64,000 nucleotides of DNA from contig JAQFVV010012422.1 of the NCBI GenBank assembly GCA_028023455.1, positions 9,646,337 to 9,710,336 on the forward strand, in the 5' to 3' direction. The position numbers were made by a program, and so were the translations under genes. Under the pieces are notes generated by a model. The model was not told the origin of the DNA and ran no database searches. It was given only the letters and a program-made list of their open reading frames with translations. Of this stretch, positions 1-12,411 are shown piece after piece (the stretch's first letter is position 1; every line of letters begins with the position of its first letter). The DNA comes from Epiperipatus broadwayi. Its lineage: Eukaryota > Onychophora > Udeonychophora > Euonychophora > Peripatidae.

Positions 1-58
1 GGAGAGATCTTTATCCTGCAGTGGATCAATAATTATTGAAAATGATGATGAATATATA
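1..58 (+). mobile_element. 3' end of an RTE-type LINE (body lies left of window)
   Basis: The first ~58 bases match the terminal segment of the RTE element that is nearly complete at 60599-63837 (minus strand): the tail reading GGAGAGATCTTTATCCTGC, the TGGATC segment, and a run of ATGATGATGA. The same tail recurs at 40790-40850 (+) and, reversed, at 33140-33200 and 60600-60660. In full copies it encodes the last residues of the reverse-transcriptase ORF followed by a short TGA/ATG-rich tail. The rest of this copy is outside the window. Confidence 0.75.
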
Positions 59-1870
59 TATACATATAGTGAATATGATTGGGTTTTGAATAGAAGAGCG
101 TAACGTTTTTATGGAAATTTAGAATGAAATTTTGTTCAGGAATGCAGATAAAAGACGATTTATTCATTGTTATTAAATTAATTGAAATGTCTCATAGGAA
201 AAATAAACTATTTATTTCATCTTTATCAATACAAAAAGAAATCATGAAAAAATATTGGAAATATGAGAGTAGACATGAGAGTAAAGAATGATTAAGAGTT
301 TTTAAAGGATAGTTTTTATAATAATATTTGTTTAAAGTAAATGTGAAGTAACAATGAAATAGGTTGTCTATTGTTATTTTTATTATTTTGTTTTTAAAAG
401 AATTGGAAGTTAAGATATAAGCATTGGAATACAAGTGGGAATAACTACAGGGGAAGCTAGGTGAATATATATATATATATATATATTTTGATAGGTTTTT
501 TTTTTTTGATCAATGATGTAATATTTTTTTTGTAAATAGTGTGAAAAAGATGTGGTGCCATTAGTTGAAAAGTGTCTGAAGATAATTAATATCAAAATTA
601 ATAAGGAAAAGTCTATATTAGTAATTATTGACAAGGGTAAATTTGAGGATTAGAAAATGGGGGACATTTTGAAGAAGTGGAAGACTATATAGATATTTAG
701 ATATCAAATGAAAAAATAAACTTTAAGAATTAAAGAATCTTTATTGTTAAAAAATTATGATTCTGAAGCAGTTAACTCATTTAAAAGTTCTTTTAATATT
801 AAGGATGGATGGGATGTAAGTGGAATTGTAGGTAATGTTTAGTTTAAATGTTATTTTATAGTTCTTTATACTTGAGAAATCTTCTGCTTGTAGCAGTGAA
901 ACCATAGGTAGTGTTTTAGAGTTTATTTCTAGTCTGGTTGAGTTGTGAATTTGGGGTTATATATATATAATAAATGTTTATTGATGTTTGATTCAAGACA
1001 AGAGTTATGAATATCAAAAAGGAAACAAAAATGGGATAAGAATTCATAATGTAATTATTATTTATAGGGAGACAGAGAGTACTGATTTTTTTTTGTATGC
1101 ATCATGTTAGAATTATAAAAATAAAAGATATGAATGAGGATTTTTTTAAAGATCTTTGTGACAAAAATGAGAATGAGTATTGGATGTGAAGAGGCAGGTT
1201 TTATTAAAATGGAATAGAAAAAAAATCATATGTTTCACAAATGATTTAGTGATAGTGAATTGAATGGGCATATAGATAGATGAATTAGATAAGTTTTTTA
1301 TGCTATATAACGCTTTCAAAGAGTGAAAGTTATTTGACTTGGCTAACAAGCTTTCTAACTATAATGAAGCAATGGATCTGAAGCCCGATCCATGCTTCAC
1401 ATCTTCCTATAAACTTAATTAATATTGTAGACCTAAATTAAGTTTATAGTTCAATATCAGCAGGGTTTTGCATTAGAGTTAAAAATAATTGTGCTTATTA
1501 AATGTGTATTACATTTAGATATTTTGTTTTAAATAAATTTCATTCTATTAAGAAAAAGTGCTTAACCTATTAGTCAAACATATATATACACATCTAGCGT
1601 ATATATATGAGTTAATGCAAAATTCTGCTGAAATAAAATGCTTATTCTACTATAAAAAAATAATAATATATTGTTGTTAAAATTCTGTTAAAATATTTAG
1701 TATGATTTGATTTTGAGATAAGCCTGCCAACATTTTCTGAAAGAATGTATAGTTTTAATTAGTGAGCCATTCAAGTATAATTAAAGATGGCCTTCTCTTT
1801 CTTTCTTTTTAATTAAGAGAATTCAAACTTTGAAGTAAGAAAGTTAGAGTAAAAAAGTTAAAGTTATTTT
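59..1870. other. AT-rich non-coding stretch, no supported gene
   Basis: There is a short (TA)n at 465-486 and scattered A/T runs, but no splice-framed exon and no ORF that resembles a protein. A weak reverse-transcriptase-like scrap near 1195-1300 is listed separately. By position this is intron or flanking sequence of the laminin-like gene. Confidence 0.6.
1195..1300 (+). pseudogene. possible reverse-transcriptase scrap (motif C-like)
   Basis: One + frame reads GIEKKIICFTNDLVIV around 1212-1259, which resembles the (Y/F)ADD-box neighbourhood of non-LTR reverse transcriptases (F-A-D-D followed by hydrophobics) with the first Asp region altered to T-N-D. Stops and frame changes surround it. 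It could be a very old LINE fragment or a chance match. Confidence 0.25.
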
Positions 1871-1958
1871 TAGAAAGTGTTGCTTTGAAACAAAGGAGCA
1901 TGGGGAGGCTTATCAAGATCTCAGATAATACAAACAATAGAAGGTAGCTGACAGAGAG

Positions 1959-1968
1959 GGTATAAATA
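1959..1968 (+). promoter_or_regulatory. TATA-box-like sequence
   Basis: The sequence TATAAATAG sits in a purine-rich context, an excellent match to the metazoan TATA consensus, and lies about 35 bp upstream of the 2-kb minisatellite. In an LTR this would place transcription start near 1990. No gene starts there that I recognise, and TATA-like strings are common in DNA this AT-rich. Confidence 0.3.
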
Positions 1969-1996
1969 GAAGGGAGAACAAAAGATTGATTTGTTC

Positions 1997-2182
1997 AGAT
2001 TTTTCTTTTTGAAGAATTCACATTATTCAGATTTTGCTATTGGAAGAGTGATATCAGATTTTGCTATTGCAAGGTTGATTCAAGATTTTGCTCTGGCAAG
2101 TTTCATTCAGATCTGCTATTGCAAGGTGCATTCAGATTTTTCTTTGGAGAACTTTTTCAGATTTTGCTTGTGGAGATTTTAT
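1997..2182 (+). repeat. 25-29 bp degenerate minisatellite, about 7 units
   Basis: Successive units begin with CAGATTTTGCTATTG or close variants (CAGATTTTTCTTT, AGATTTTGCTCTGG, CAGATCTGCTATTG) and are followed by a variable A/G-rich spacer. Unit length drifts from 25 to 29 bp, so the array is old. It is part of an open frame (1991-2230) without recognisable homology, repeating the residues DFA. Confidence 0.75.
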
Positions 2183-3510
2183 TTAAAAAAAGTAGACAAC
2201 TGCCATCTTCAAAATCATGGAGAGGTTTGAACATGCTCAAGTTAAAAGCAACAGTATTTTGAGAAATGAAAGCTTGGCTAGGCAAATAAATAGCTTTGCC
2301 TATCGCCGAGGTTCGAAACCATTCAAAAGCCTTAATACCACCAATAGTCACTGACCTGTGCCGTGCTGAGACTTTGTGAAACCACCTACTTTCATTGTCC
2401 GGACAACTACACTCGACGTCGGATCAAGCCACGAGCCGGGAACATGACCAAGGAAAAAGGAGGTAATTGTACTCCCATGAACTATTTCTCATGCACCTTT
2501 TGTTCATTTTTTTCTAATTGCTTCAGTGAATTTATATGTATTTGCTATGTAACCATTTTTATTAGACTAACCTTAAATATATATATGTGTGATCATCTAT
2601 CTATATGTAACCTTTTTCCCTTCGCTATCTTCCTCACTAACCTGTGTAAATATTTAGTATTCCATTGCGGTTGAGTTTAATAGTTAATTTTTGTTCATTT
2701 AAAACTCTTTCCAATTTTATTTAGTTTGTTAATTAAATGCGAGTCGGTTTCTTTTGTGTGCCAACTTGATCTCTTTGATAACGCCTCTTTTGTCCGCCAT
2801 TAGCTTTACGTATATCTGATTTAACTATATACGTTTTAAATAATTTTTAAACACTGTTTTTAGCGCAAAGCAATTAGAAATGCTTTGCGAAAGATCCTTT
2901 TTTTATTGTACTTTATCGAGAAGATCGAGTTGACAATTTTATTAAAATTGGGAAAAGATTTAGACCGCAAACATATTAATCCGTTTTTATTGTCTAATTA
3001 TTTTGTTTCATTAATTTAGAGGAATAGCGGAGGCCCTTAAATCATTATTCATATTTTAAAGCCATTAATTAAACATATTATTTAACTATCAAAAGCTTGA
3101 GTTTCCTAATTTTATTATAATGCTGTATTTTACTTTTCAATGATCCAGGCACGCATAACGCAAAACACATTTCTTAGTACTTTTACACACATTTAACTAT
3201 TTTAGCTCCTTAGGATTTCCCGTCCATGTCTCTTCCGCTGTTGCTAAGCTTTGTGGCCGGTTGAAAAATAATTTATGCATGGCTCAGATAGTGTTGTTTG
3301 TTTGTGATCAGGCCTCGAGAACAGGCGAATGGGCAGAGGTCATATGTATTCTTGATTTATATCTCGCGTATGGTTGGCCTTGAGGTACTTTCGCCTAGTA
3401 TTCGAACTGGGTTAAATCAACATACATCATCTGACTGTCACAATATTGACTTTGCACAGGAACTTCTGTCTTTACTTAAGGAAAAGCCATTTTACATTAT
3501 ATGACACTGC

Positions 3511-4471
3511 TATTATATTACAAATATTGGCTATTTACTTCTTACACAGATTAATTTTGAAGTACAGTTATTATTGTCTAATGTTTTGGTACATAAAATA
3601 TGGAAAGAAAAATAGAATAAGTATTAAAAGAAGAGGAAAAATAACAATAATAGAAGTGAAAGAAGGAGAGAGTTTTCATTTTTTTTTTACTTAGGTTTTT
3701 ATGATACAAGATCAAGGAATATCAAAGCAATATATCATTTTAGAATATTGAAAGTAGTTGTGGAAAGACTTAAATGAATTTGAAATAATATAAAAAAGTG
3801 TCAAAGGGAGAAAATGTTTTAGCTTGTATATTAGTGTTTTTGACATATGGCTATCCATGCATAAAAATGTTTCACTTCATTTAAGAAAAAATTAATTTAT
3901 ATTATAATACCTACATGTTTACATGTATGATATTAGCCTTTTAAAATTAAATTTCTATAGTATTTTATTGCTTTTGCTTAATACTAAAATAATGAAGACT
4001 GTTATTTTAAATGAAGAACTTAAAATCAGAGTGCAAAAAATTATTACTATATCTCAAAATGTTGTAATCATATGAAAGTTATTTACATCGTAGTGTTCAG
4101 AGGTAAAAGTTATTGTCAAAGTATGTTTGACTTTTTATTTTAGGATAGGTAATTTTAATAAAAACTTTATAATTGACATTTAATTAAACTTTTATTTTTT
4201 ATGGTAAATGAGCATAATGATGAGTAATATTCATTTAGATGAATCCATCCTACAATTTTGCATTTTATTATGGCCATGGAACTGTAGCAGTTGCAGTCAA
4301 AAGTTTATTTTATTTTATAATACAAGCCATTTTTTTGTTGTAATACTTTATTTCTTCATTATGTGCATTCAAGCAGAGAACTTATCATAAATATTCATAT
4401 ATGATAATCTACAATTTTTATTTAATTCACAAATATAATTTTTTTTTAAAAAAGACTTTTTATATTTTCAG
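3511..4471. other. intron upstream of the first laminin-EGF exon
   Basis: AT-rich sequence with no gene seen. It ends in a pyrimidine-rich tract and the acceptor TTTTCAG at 4465-4471. Confidence 0.6.
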
Positions 4472-4606
4472 TATGTTATTGTAATCGTGATGGCTCAGCT
4501 TCACCTAGTTGTGATAGCAGAGGATTTTGCAAATGTAAAGTAAACTATGTGGGACAACACTGTAATAGATGTGCTAACAACTGTTATGGATTCCCATACT
4601 GTCAAC
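4472..4606 (+). CDS. exon encoding one laminin-type EGF-like module (module 1 in window)
   Basis: This is a 135-bp internal exon bounded by acceptor TATATTTTCAG and donor GTAATA. It starts with two bases of a split codon and ends with one (phase 1-1). Translation runs CYCNRDGSASPSC, then C-K-C at the C4-C5 position, GQHCNRC, and YGFPYCQ at the end. This is the cysteine spacing of a laminin EGF-like (LE) domain: CxC, five to eight residues, C, CxC, then CxxC and a terminal C. LE modules form rigid rods in laminin short arms in the basement membrane. The YGFPxC ending is typical of laminin alpha chains, but perlecan or other LE proteins are possible. Unusually there is a ninth cysteine (NNC just before YGFP) besides the eight expected. 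Splicing to 30119 would create a CCA (Pro) codon, giving the common CQPC linker. A gene symbol cannot be assigned from one module. Confidence 0.9.
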
Positions 4607-6183
4607 GTAATATTACTTTTTTTAATATTTTAATTTTTTAGTTTAATTATGTTTGAATTTCTAAGTTCATAAGTAAAAATATTTCAAAAGAAAAAAAAAA
4701 CAAAAAACTTTTATATAAGAATTTTTGTACATTCAAAAGAATAATATAATCCTGCGTTGAACATGATATTAAAAGCTAAACTAACATACATTAAAATAAT
4801 TTTATACAAGTTTTTATCTTCACTGCAATATCCAAAAAAATCGTATTTCACATTTGTTAAAATATAATAACAAACTGTATGATAATAAAAAAATATATTT
4901 TATGGGAAAATTATTATTGTTCGTTAGAAATGGCACTACTGACCAATTTTTTAGATTTCAGCTTCTTAATAAAGAATTGAAAGATTAATTTTTAATAAAA
5001 ATTGAAAGATTAATTTTTAATAAAGATTAAAAAAGTAAGTGTGAAATTAGAGAAGAATGACTGAATAAACAAACCAAAATAAGAGCACAAAAAGTATAAT
5101 AAAGCTAATAAAATATACTTGTTGAGATTATTAGAAATACAAACTATGTTTTGTTAAAATGCTGATATATATTTAATGATAATTGAATGATTTCTTGGGC
5201 AAAAAATGTTTATAAATCATGTTTTCAGGATAAACCATGTTTAACAGAATAAAATATCAAAGTTTTGACAAAGTAATACTTACCTTCAACTGAGTAAAAT
5301 TTTATGTTGTAAATATTATCAAACAGAAATTTAATTAATATTTGAATGCACTGATTATAAAAAATGCTAAGGAATGGCTTATATAATATATAATAATCGA
5401 GAAATTCGATTAATTTCTATGTATGTAAGAATTTGGAAAATAAATATTCTGAAATCTGTTTCTTAAGGTCCATATTAATTATTGTTAGTAAACTCTCTTT
5501 TGTAATTCATTGTTCTACATATTTGGAAAAGTTTAATTAAAGTCAAAAATATTTAAGAACTAGAGTATTTTGAAAAAGTTCAAATTCCAGGATATCTACC
5601 ACCATAAATTAATGAGTGAATGGAGGAAAAAGCATTACAGGTTGCATTCAGGCTAATAATTTGATAAAATAATATTTTGTTTGTGCCTGATGTAATTATA
5701 TTATCATGATGTTGAAATATTGTTATTGAAAGTATTTGTCTTATAACATCAAATTATTTTTGGACAGTAAATCATTAACCTCTTGTGTGTATGTCTGATT
5801 AACCTGGTAATTAAACCTGTCATATATAACATGATCCCATCATATAAATCATACCAGCACTGTCTACCTAGCAGCTAATAATTATGATTTTTTATTTTTT
5901 TCTAAGATGACATGAAAATTTTACTCATAAATCATGCTTATACAAGATATTTAGTTAAAAATATTAAAATTTCTTATTTTTTATGAGATGACATGAAAGC
6001 ATTTTCACTGATTTATATTAATGGAATGAGTTTGAATTAATTGTTTTAATGTAGTTCTTAAAAGGAATTGCCTAAATAAAAACTGGAAAGTCATACAGTA
6101 ATAAATGTGTAGTGAATTTTTGATAATAGCACATATGATGAGAGGATAGGAAGCAATTAATTCATTGAATAAGAATTTGCTGG
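4607..6183. other. intron 1, proximal part
   Basis: AT-rich with no gene. A segment at about 5185-5265 (GGCAAAA...TTTATAAATCATGTTTTC...CCATGTTTAA) is similar to 51855-51915, so it is a small dispersed repeat of unknown class. Confidence 0.5.
5185..5265. repeat. dispersed repeat shared with 51855-51935
   Basis: Both places share GGCAAAA, TTTATAAATCATGTTTTC, a variable ten bases, then CGTGTTTAAT or CATGTTTAAC followed by an A/T-rich segment. No termini or coding capacity are visible. Confidence 0.45.
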
Positions 6184-6285
6184 GTTGCACTGAGTGGCAC
6201 TACTGTATGGAGAGTTTTTCTTGTTTTAATAACAGTTATGAGCAAGCATAAGAAATGGTAATGAGGTGATGTTTAGTGGTTTAAT
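6184..6285. mobile_element. half copy of a long-TIR hairpin MITE (right arm)
   Basis: This is the arm running from GCACTGAGTGGCACTACTG through AACAGTTATGAGCAAGCAT to GATGTTTAGTGGT, followed by TTAA. The same arm recurs at 6618-6710, 36980-37088 and, reversed, at 7212-7305. It shows no coding sequence. The ACCACTAAACATCAC terminus next to TTAA suggests a TTAA target duplication. Confidence 0.7.
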
Positions 6286-6504
6286 ACCAATCCTGCCTAA
6301 TAGGATAGTGGTGGCTATGGTTATTAAAGAACCAAAGACACCAAAATGCATGAATACTGAACTGAGTTCAGACCTATATGACTATATAAGCTAATGAGAT
6401 TGGATTGAAAATATTATTGTGTTTTCAACTTTAGACTCATAGTTTTGTAGTTAAATAGAGATAAAAGATGGCTGCTGGAGGGTTTCATTAGATTTTAAGA
6501 TCTA
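6286..6504. other. spacer between MITE halves
   Basis: No gene or repeat is recognised here. It may be part of a longer, rearranged member of the same MITE family. Confidence 0.4.
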
Positions 6505-6712
6505 GGTGCAGTGCTCTCAGATTCAGAACTCCTCACTTACAAAAGCCACAGGCTAGAAACTAGTCTGGGGATATTGGATGAGTAGGCACTAGATAGGGAT
6601 TCATTGATTACTCTGGCTTGCACTGAATGGCTCTATTGTATGGAGAGTTTTGCCTGTTTTAATAACAGTTATGAGCAAGCATAAGAAATGGTGATCATGT
6701 GATATTTAGTTG
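6505..6712. mobile_element. partial copy of the long-TIR hairpin MITE
   Basis: It has the loop-side sequence of the family (AACTCCTCACTTACAAAAGCC, ACTAGTCTGGGGATATTGG, AGGCACTAGATAGGGATT) followed by the complete right arm to GATATTTAG. The left arm is missing. The loop-side motifs match, in reverse, those at 7350-7430. Confidence 0.7.
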
Positions 6713-7211
6713 CTGGCATTTTGAGACAACTCTGAATAATACATTTAAATGTATAAAAGTTCTCTTTAAAAATATACTATTATGAGATAAATGCTAAATG
6801 ATGATCTATTTTTTCTCATATATAAATTATCTCTGAGTTCTTTGTAAATTCTGCACAAAATTTATAAACATTGAAGCAAACCTTTACATAGTTTGGGATT
6901 GCCATAGAATGACAAACTCTGTAGCTCAATGTTAATTAATCATGGCCCAGTTCTATCACTGCCCAAAATTCTTATGAAAATCTGAGCAATAAACCATTCA
7001 ATTATCTTTTTTATTTTTAACCAAATATAGAGTCACCTTTACATATCCAATAGATATTTTGAAGATTTATTTATGAACAGTAAATGACCAAAAATAATTT
7101 TATAATCAGTTGATAAGATTATAATCACCTAGATAAATAAGGTCTATGATGATGAATTGTAAAATTAATTGCAGAAAATATTGCAGCATTGTGAGAGAAG
7201 CTAATTAAGAT
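6713..7211. other. intron 1, AT-rich, nothing recognised
   Basis: There is no ORF, splice-framed exon or clear repeat between the MITE copies. Confidence 0.5.
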
Positions 7212-7517
7212 ATTAAACCACTAAACATCACATGATCACTATTTTTTATGCTTTCTCATAACTTGTTAAAACAAGAAAAACTTTCCATACAGTAGTGACA
7301 CTCAAAGCAAGACAGAGTAATCAATGGATGCCAGAAGGCCTGTGTATAAAATTCTATCTAGTGCCTACTTATCCAATATCTCCAAACTAGTTTCTAGCTT
7401 GTGACTTTCATCAGTGAGGAAACACTAGATAGGAATTTTATACACTAGCCTTCTGGCATCCATCGATTCTTGCTTTGAATGGCACTACTGAATGGAGAGT
7501 TTTGCCTGTTCTAATTA
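7212..7517. mobile_element. near-complete hairpin MITE with ~100-bp inverted arms
   Basis: The left arm begins at ATTAAACCACTAAACATCAC and continues to ACTTTCCATACAGTAGTGAC and GGATGCCAGAAGGC. The right arm carries the reverse complements GCCTTCTGGCATCC, GGCACTACTGAATGGAGAG and TTTGCCTGTTCTAATTAAGG, where it breaks off. The two arms would fold into one long imperfect hairpin. There is no transposase, so it must be mobilised in trans. Confidence 0.8.
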
Positions 7518-8219
7518 AGGTAATGAAATAAATTTCTTTTTTTTTTTAAAAAATGTATATATATTTGTTACTGAGCTAATTTTTTATACATAGCATTCAT
7601 AAACCAAAATTTCAATTATTTACTAAACAATTTTTCAGAAATTTGTCAGAAACACAAAAATAAAAACAAAAATACAAATGAAAAAAAAAAAAAAAGCAAA
7701 AATATATAAGTATTAGGACTTAAGCAGGTATTTCTATCTTTTTTTTTATAATTTTGAATTTTAAACAGAGTAAAGAAACTTATAAATATAAAACTTATCT
7801 TAAAAACATTTTGTACAAAAATTAATTTAAATTTTATAAATCTCTCTATATAATTCACTTTATTTTTAAATTAATTTTATAAGAATATACTATAATTATT
7901 TCTTATACTGATAAGATTCTTTGTAAATTAAATGAAAATTTCTTAAAAATTATTCAACAAATAAAAAACATTCTAAACTAAATATAATTTCTATTGAGAG
8001 TAACTAAATTTAACAATATAATAATTTTATTTGACCATTTTTATAGAATATTTTTTTTACATTTTTAATTCTTCTGATCTCATAATTATCATTTTCTGGA
8101 AGTTTCTGATAATAGTTTAATTGTAATTTTATTTTGGATTACTTCCACATTACCTAATATTGTTAAATATCTTTATAAATTCAAAATTTATTTAAATATA
8201 TCAAGTACATTTAACTGTT
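7518..8219. other. intron 1, AT-rich, nothing recognised
   Basis: Long A and T runs (7679-7695, 7740-7747). No gene is seen. Confidence 0.5.
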
Positions 8220-8380
8220 AATATTACCACACATCTTCAGATTTTGCTGATGTGAGCAAGAACAGTACTTGCATGTGAATTAAATCAGACATCTTTAGAT
8301 TTGTGAATTTTGAACTTAGGTAATGTTCTAACCAATTAGATATCTTGTCAAAGAAGCCATTTGGTAAAAATTTCATAAAC
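8220..8380 (-). repeat. possible tRNA-derived SINE fragment
   Basis: On the minus strand the segment near 8350-8310 reads TAATTGGTTAGAACATTACC followed by AAGTTCAAAATTC. This resembles a Pol III box A (TRGYNNANNNG) and a decayed box B (GGTTCGANTCC) at tRNA-like spacing. A less AT-rich body with CAAGTACTGTTCTTGC follows. There is no second copy in the window, so this is tentative. Confidence 0.3.
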
Positions 8381-8929
8381 ATAGATATGATGGTCCTCCT
8401 AATTTCATCACTTTTTTTTTAAGATCATGATTAATAAGTGGTTTCCAAACATGAGTTATCACACTTGGTTGACTCATATTATTTTTTGCCATTGCTATGT
8501 CAACAGCTTTACATTTTTTATTTATTTATCTGTCCAATATTTTTTTTGCAATCAAATATATGTTCTTTGAAATGCACATGGTTTGCTGCTTTGGACATAT
8601 TTACTTTTTCCTTTCTAATCATAAGTTTATGATCTTATAATATTTTTTCAATTGAGCAACTAGATTTGGCATCTTCAACATTTACATGATATTTTATAAC
8701 TGCAGTTTTTGTTTTTCAGCATTTTAATTTTAAATTTTGTAGTAGTTGGTATTCGGTATTTGAAAGTCTGTTTTTTTTATATATTTTTATTCTTTATTGA
8801 GAAACTTCATACATAAGCATATGAAATTTGTACTGACTGTTGCCTTTAACAGAATTTGCATAGTTAAGTAGAACATCACCTTAAATAATATTTATGAATC
8901 TAAAAATCTTTAGTTCACTTCCCATTCTA
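8381..8929. other. intron 1, AT-rich, nothing recognised
   Basis: No gene is recognised. The short ORF at 8438-8632 has no family resemblance. Confidence 0.5.
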
Positions 8930-9100
8930 GAACAGTTGTTACTGGTCAGATCAACAACAAAGAAGAAAAATACCGCTTGAAAAATTGTGATGTATACTAT
9001 GTGTGCTATTGCTAACAGTTGAATATATTTAAAAGTTTAAATAAAATCTGACTTTTTCTAAAAACATTTAACAATTAATATTAGGTGATGAAAATAGCTC
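8930..9100. mobile_element. half copy of the foldback element seen at 16860-17330
   Basis: The sequence GGTCAGATCAACAAC, AAGAAGAAAAATACC, TGCTAACAGTTG, AAAAGTTTAAATAAA, AAAACATTTAACAATTAATATTAGGTGATG follows the right arm at 17140-17315 in the same order. Only one arm is present. Confidence 0.55.
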
Positions 9101-12100
9101 CAAATATAATTACAATTATAATTATTATATTTATTATTTTTAGAATGTAAATGTATTACTAAATTTTTATCTTACATATCTATGTCTAGTGCTTAATTTA
9201 TTTTTAGTTGTGCAATATGTCTTTTTTGTTATCAGTTTTACAATAACACGAATAATTTCTTATATATTGTTTAAACTTTCATTTTTTATTTTACTATTAT
9301 ATTAAGTGAATCATCTATATTCTTTGCGTGTACTGATTTTATTTAATATTAATTCTTGTATTTTTATTTAACTTTTTATTTTTTTTATTATAATTTAAAA
9401 AAATTTTTTTTTTTAAAAAATGTATAAAAAGTAATAATCAAATTGATATATATTTGAAGCCAAGCTAAATTCGAAAAAAAAAAAAAAAGAATAAAGAATT
9501 TTTGGAATACTTCTAAGATAATTAATTATCTATAATGTGCTGTTAATGTGGGAAAATATATATAAATTAAATTTGATACGTAAATCTTAAATTGAAAATT
9601 TAATAGATCAAATGAAAGCTAAAATTGCTACTTGGTTGCTCACATGTCATTGATCTTTTTAGCTTAGGAAGCAATTGTATAATTATATTTTTATTATTGT
9701 TTTTTTTTTTTTTATGAATAATTTGAGTCATAAAAATAAAATTTTTGGATTTTTTTTTTTAACTAAATGCATTTTGTATAAAATAAATTGTTCTACTTGG
9801 CAGAACTGGTGTGAAACTTCCAGATATTTTAGAATAGCTTTTTGAAGTAATTTAAGTGATTTCTAGATATTCTATATGTAATCATTTGATTATATAATTA
9901 CTTAAACTATAACATTAATCGAATGACTTTATTGCTTAGAAATGTCATAAGAGACATACCAAAATTAAAATCAATTTCAAAGACTTATGCATTGAAGTTT
10001 GATACTCTATTACTGCACTGAACTACACATTGTATAACTATTTCAAAATGTTTTTGTCTAAATTTCATTCAATCTTTTGATATTAATTTTACATCAATAA
10101 TAAACAATGAATGTGAGAGATAAACTGAAAAAAAAAAAACCAGAAAAAAAAATTAATTGTTTTCAAAACTTAATATTAAGTTATACTTAATTTTGTTTAG
10201 AGAGATACTAAATTTTAATTGGAAAGACAAGATTCTTCAACAATCTTCCAGAAATATTAAGAGTTTTTGAAATTGTATTACTCTCTAGCTAAAAACATTT
10301 AGTAACTGAAATATTGGTGTCAAATAGAATCAAAAATACACTACTCTAGAATTAAAAGTAAAATAAAAATAGCAAGACTTAATTAAATGTAATTAAAAGC
10401 AAAATTAATTACCCTTCAGAATTATCAAATTAAATGTAATGGAAAAATAAATAGTTCAGATAATAAAAAAACTTAAATAATGCAAATTTTATTTTATAGA
10501 AGTTAGATTAAACTGATTAAATCTAGTTAATCAGCTTAATAGTATCTACCTTAACTCTAGAAAGAGCAAGGACAAATATATAGTAAAGAAAAATTTGTCT
10601 TCTGCATTGTTGGTATCATGATAGAATTGTGGATTAAAGTAAAGGAAAAGTTCAGTGAAGGCTATCTAGTGGGAACTCGGACCCCATAGTTTAGAAAGCT
10701 GACAAGAGAACTGAACAGGTTATCTTGATCTTTATTATTTTTAAACCTCAAGGATTGATAGACTATAAAGGTAGTATGAAATTATATTGCCATTTATATA
10801 GTTTAGACAAATATTTTAAAGATAGTATGGAATTATAATACTAGTCTATAAGCATTAGAGAATAGATTGTAATATGGAAATAGAAGATTATAGTTCAAAT
10901 ACAGATAATGGAATTATCGAACCTGTGATGACAAGAGGATCTATGTGTATGTGTATTTATATAGCTCATTTGTATGCTGTGTAAATTATTTACTATTGAA
11001 TTATATATTTCTATTAATAGGGCATTGGGTACTCATACATAACAGTAATGCTGTTACTATAGTATTAATATGTGGAGGCTAGTTGAATAGCTGACCATTT
11101 GAAAGAAAAATTCTGTCTTATTTTAAGATAAAAAAAGATTTCCCCAAGTTTAAATTAACTTAAATTTGAAATTTAAACTGTGGTTACTTGATCAGATTAT
11201 ATCACAATACTTCTAGTACAAATAATCATGCTGAAATTGTTAATATTTTTGTCTTATCATAGAAATTTCTAATTCATTAAAAAGTAGGTATTATTAATAA
11301 AGGTTGTTAATGGATAAAAAATATTTCAAATGAGAAGTATAAAGTTCATTATTATAATATATTTAGTTGATCAATCTTAAAATTTCATTAGATAATAAGT
11401 CATTTGGGAATAGAGTATTTTTACGTATTTGCCAGAATTTAGTGTTGATTTAACAGTAACTAATAATAAATTCAAATACTGGTCCTGCTTTAAAAATCTT
11501 TTGTGGATTATACATTGATTAGTGTGCAAAGCGTATTATCTTTCAGGGACTTGCTTTGATATAAATTTGATTTGCATAGTTGACATCTTAATTGTATCTA
11601 TGATCAGCTTTGAAATTACTAGTATTTTAATTTAAGCATCAGGCAGACAGACTAATAATGCCTTGGTTCACATATTTGTAGTTTATTTGCATTTGATAAA
11701 ATTAGTTTCAACTTGAGGTTCTGAGAAATTATAACTTTGATTTTAATGAAATTGGTTTTTACTTGGTTTATTTGTTTTGATTATATTTTGAAAAGTGCTT
11801 TTCTTCTATGTGACTAATTTGGCATGTGGAATTTCAATTTATGGTCAATTTTTGTTCACAAAATATATTTAATAAATTGAGTTTTAGCCTTAATGTATAT
11901 TTTTATGATTTTATAGACCATGATGTATTTTTGTAATATAACTGATGCAAATTATTCTACTCAAGTAGGAAAACAAATATCCAGACAGAATTTTGATAGC
12001 TAACTTATTGAAAAGTTTTAAGAAACAAAAAGTACATTTAATGTGTTGATTAATTGAATACTGAAAATTTTTTTGATCATATTGTACAGAAATGTAAATA

Positions 12101-12240
12101 TACTATATATACATGATCTATTACATAACACATATTAAAAGCGCAAGCTCAAAGATTAAACTTGTTTAGAAAAGCTGTCAATTGTTAAATATTTAAAACA
12201 AATGCACTTAAAGTGAATTTTTTTTATCTAGTTAACTTTT
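9101..12240. other. intron 1, AT-rich
   Basis: No gene is recognised. Poly-T and poly-A runs lie near 9380-9420, 9475-9490 and 9700-9715. A ~60-bp piece near 10695-10750 (GAACTGAACAGGTTATCTTGATCTTTATTATT) resembles 21450-21500 in the GC-raised block there, so both belong to one dispersed repeat family. Confidence 0.5.

Positions 12241-12411
<171 letters not shown>

Larger units (their letters stand above)
1880..3510. other. GC-raised, repeat-like block of unknown class
   Basis: Base composition is visibly less AT-rich than the flanks, with CpG-containing segments around 2300-2460, 2740-2830 and 3220-3420. It contains a consensus TATA box, a minisatellite and a box-B-like GGTTCGAAACC (2310-2320). 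The longest ORF (2363-2674, 103 codons) resembles no family I know. A segment near 2793-2800 reads, on the minus strand, TGGCGGAC, like the start of a retroelement primer-binding site. I suspect a decayed LTR-type element, but no second LTR was found. Confidence 0.35.

Noticed and set aside
1997-2182. CRISPR-like array
   Set aside because: Units drift in length and sequence with no constant repeat and unique spacers, and the genome is eukaryotic.
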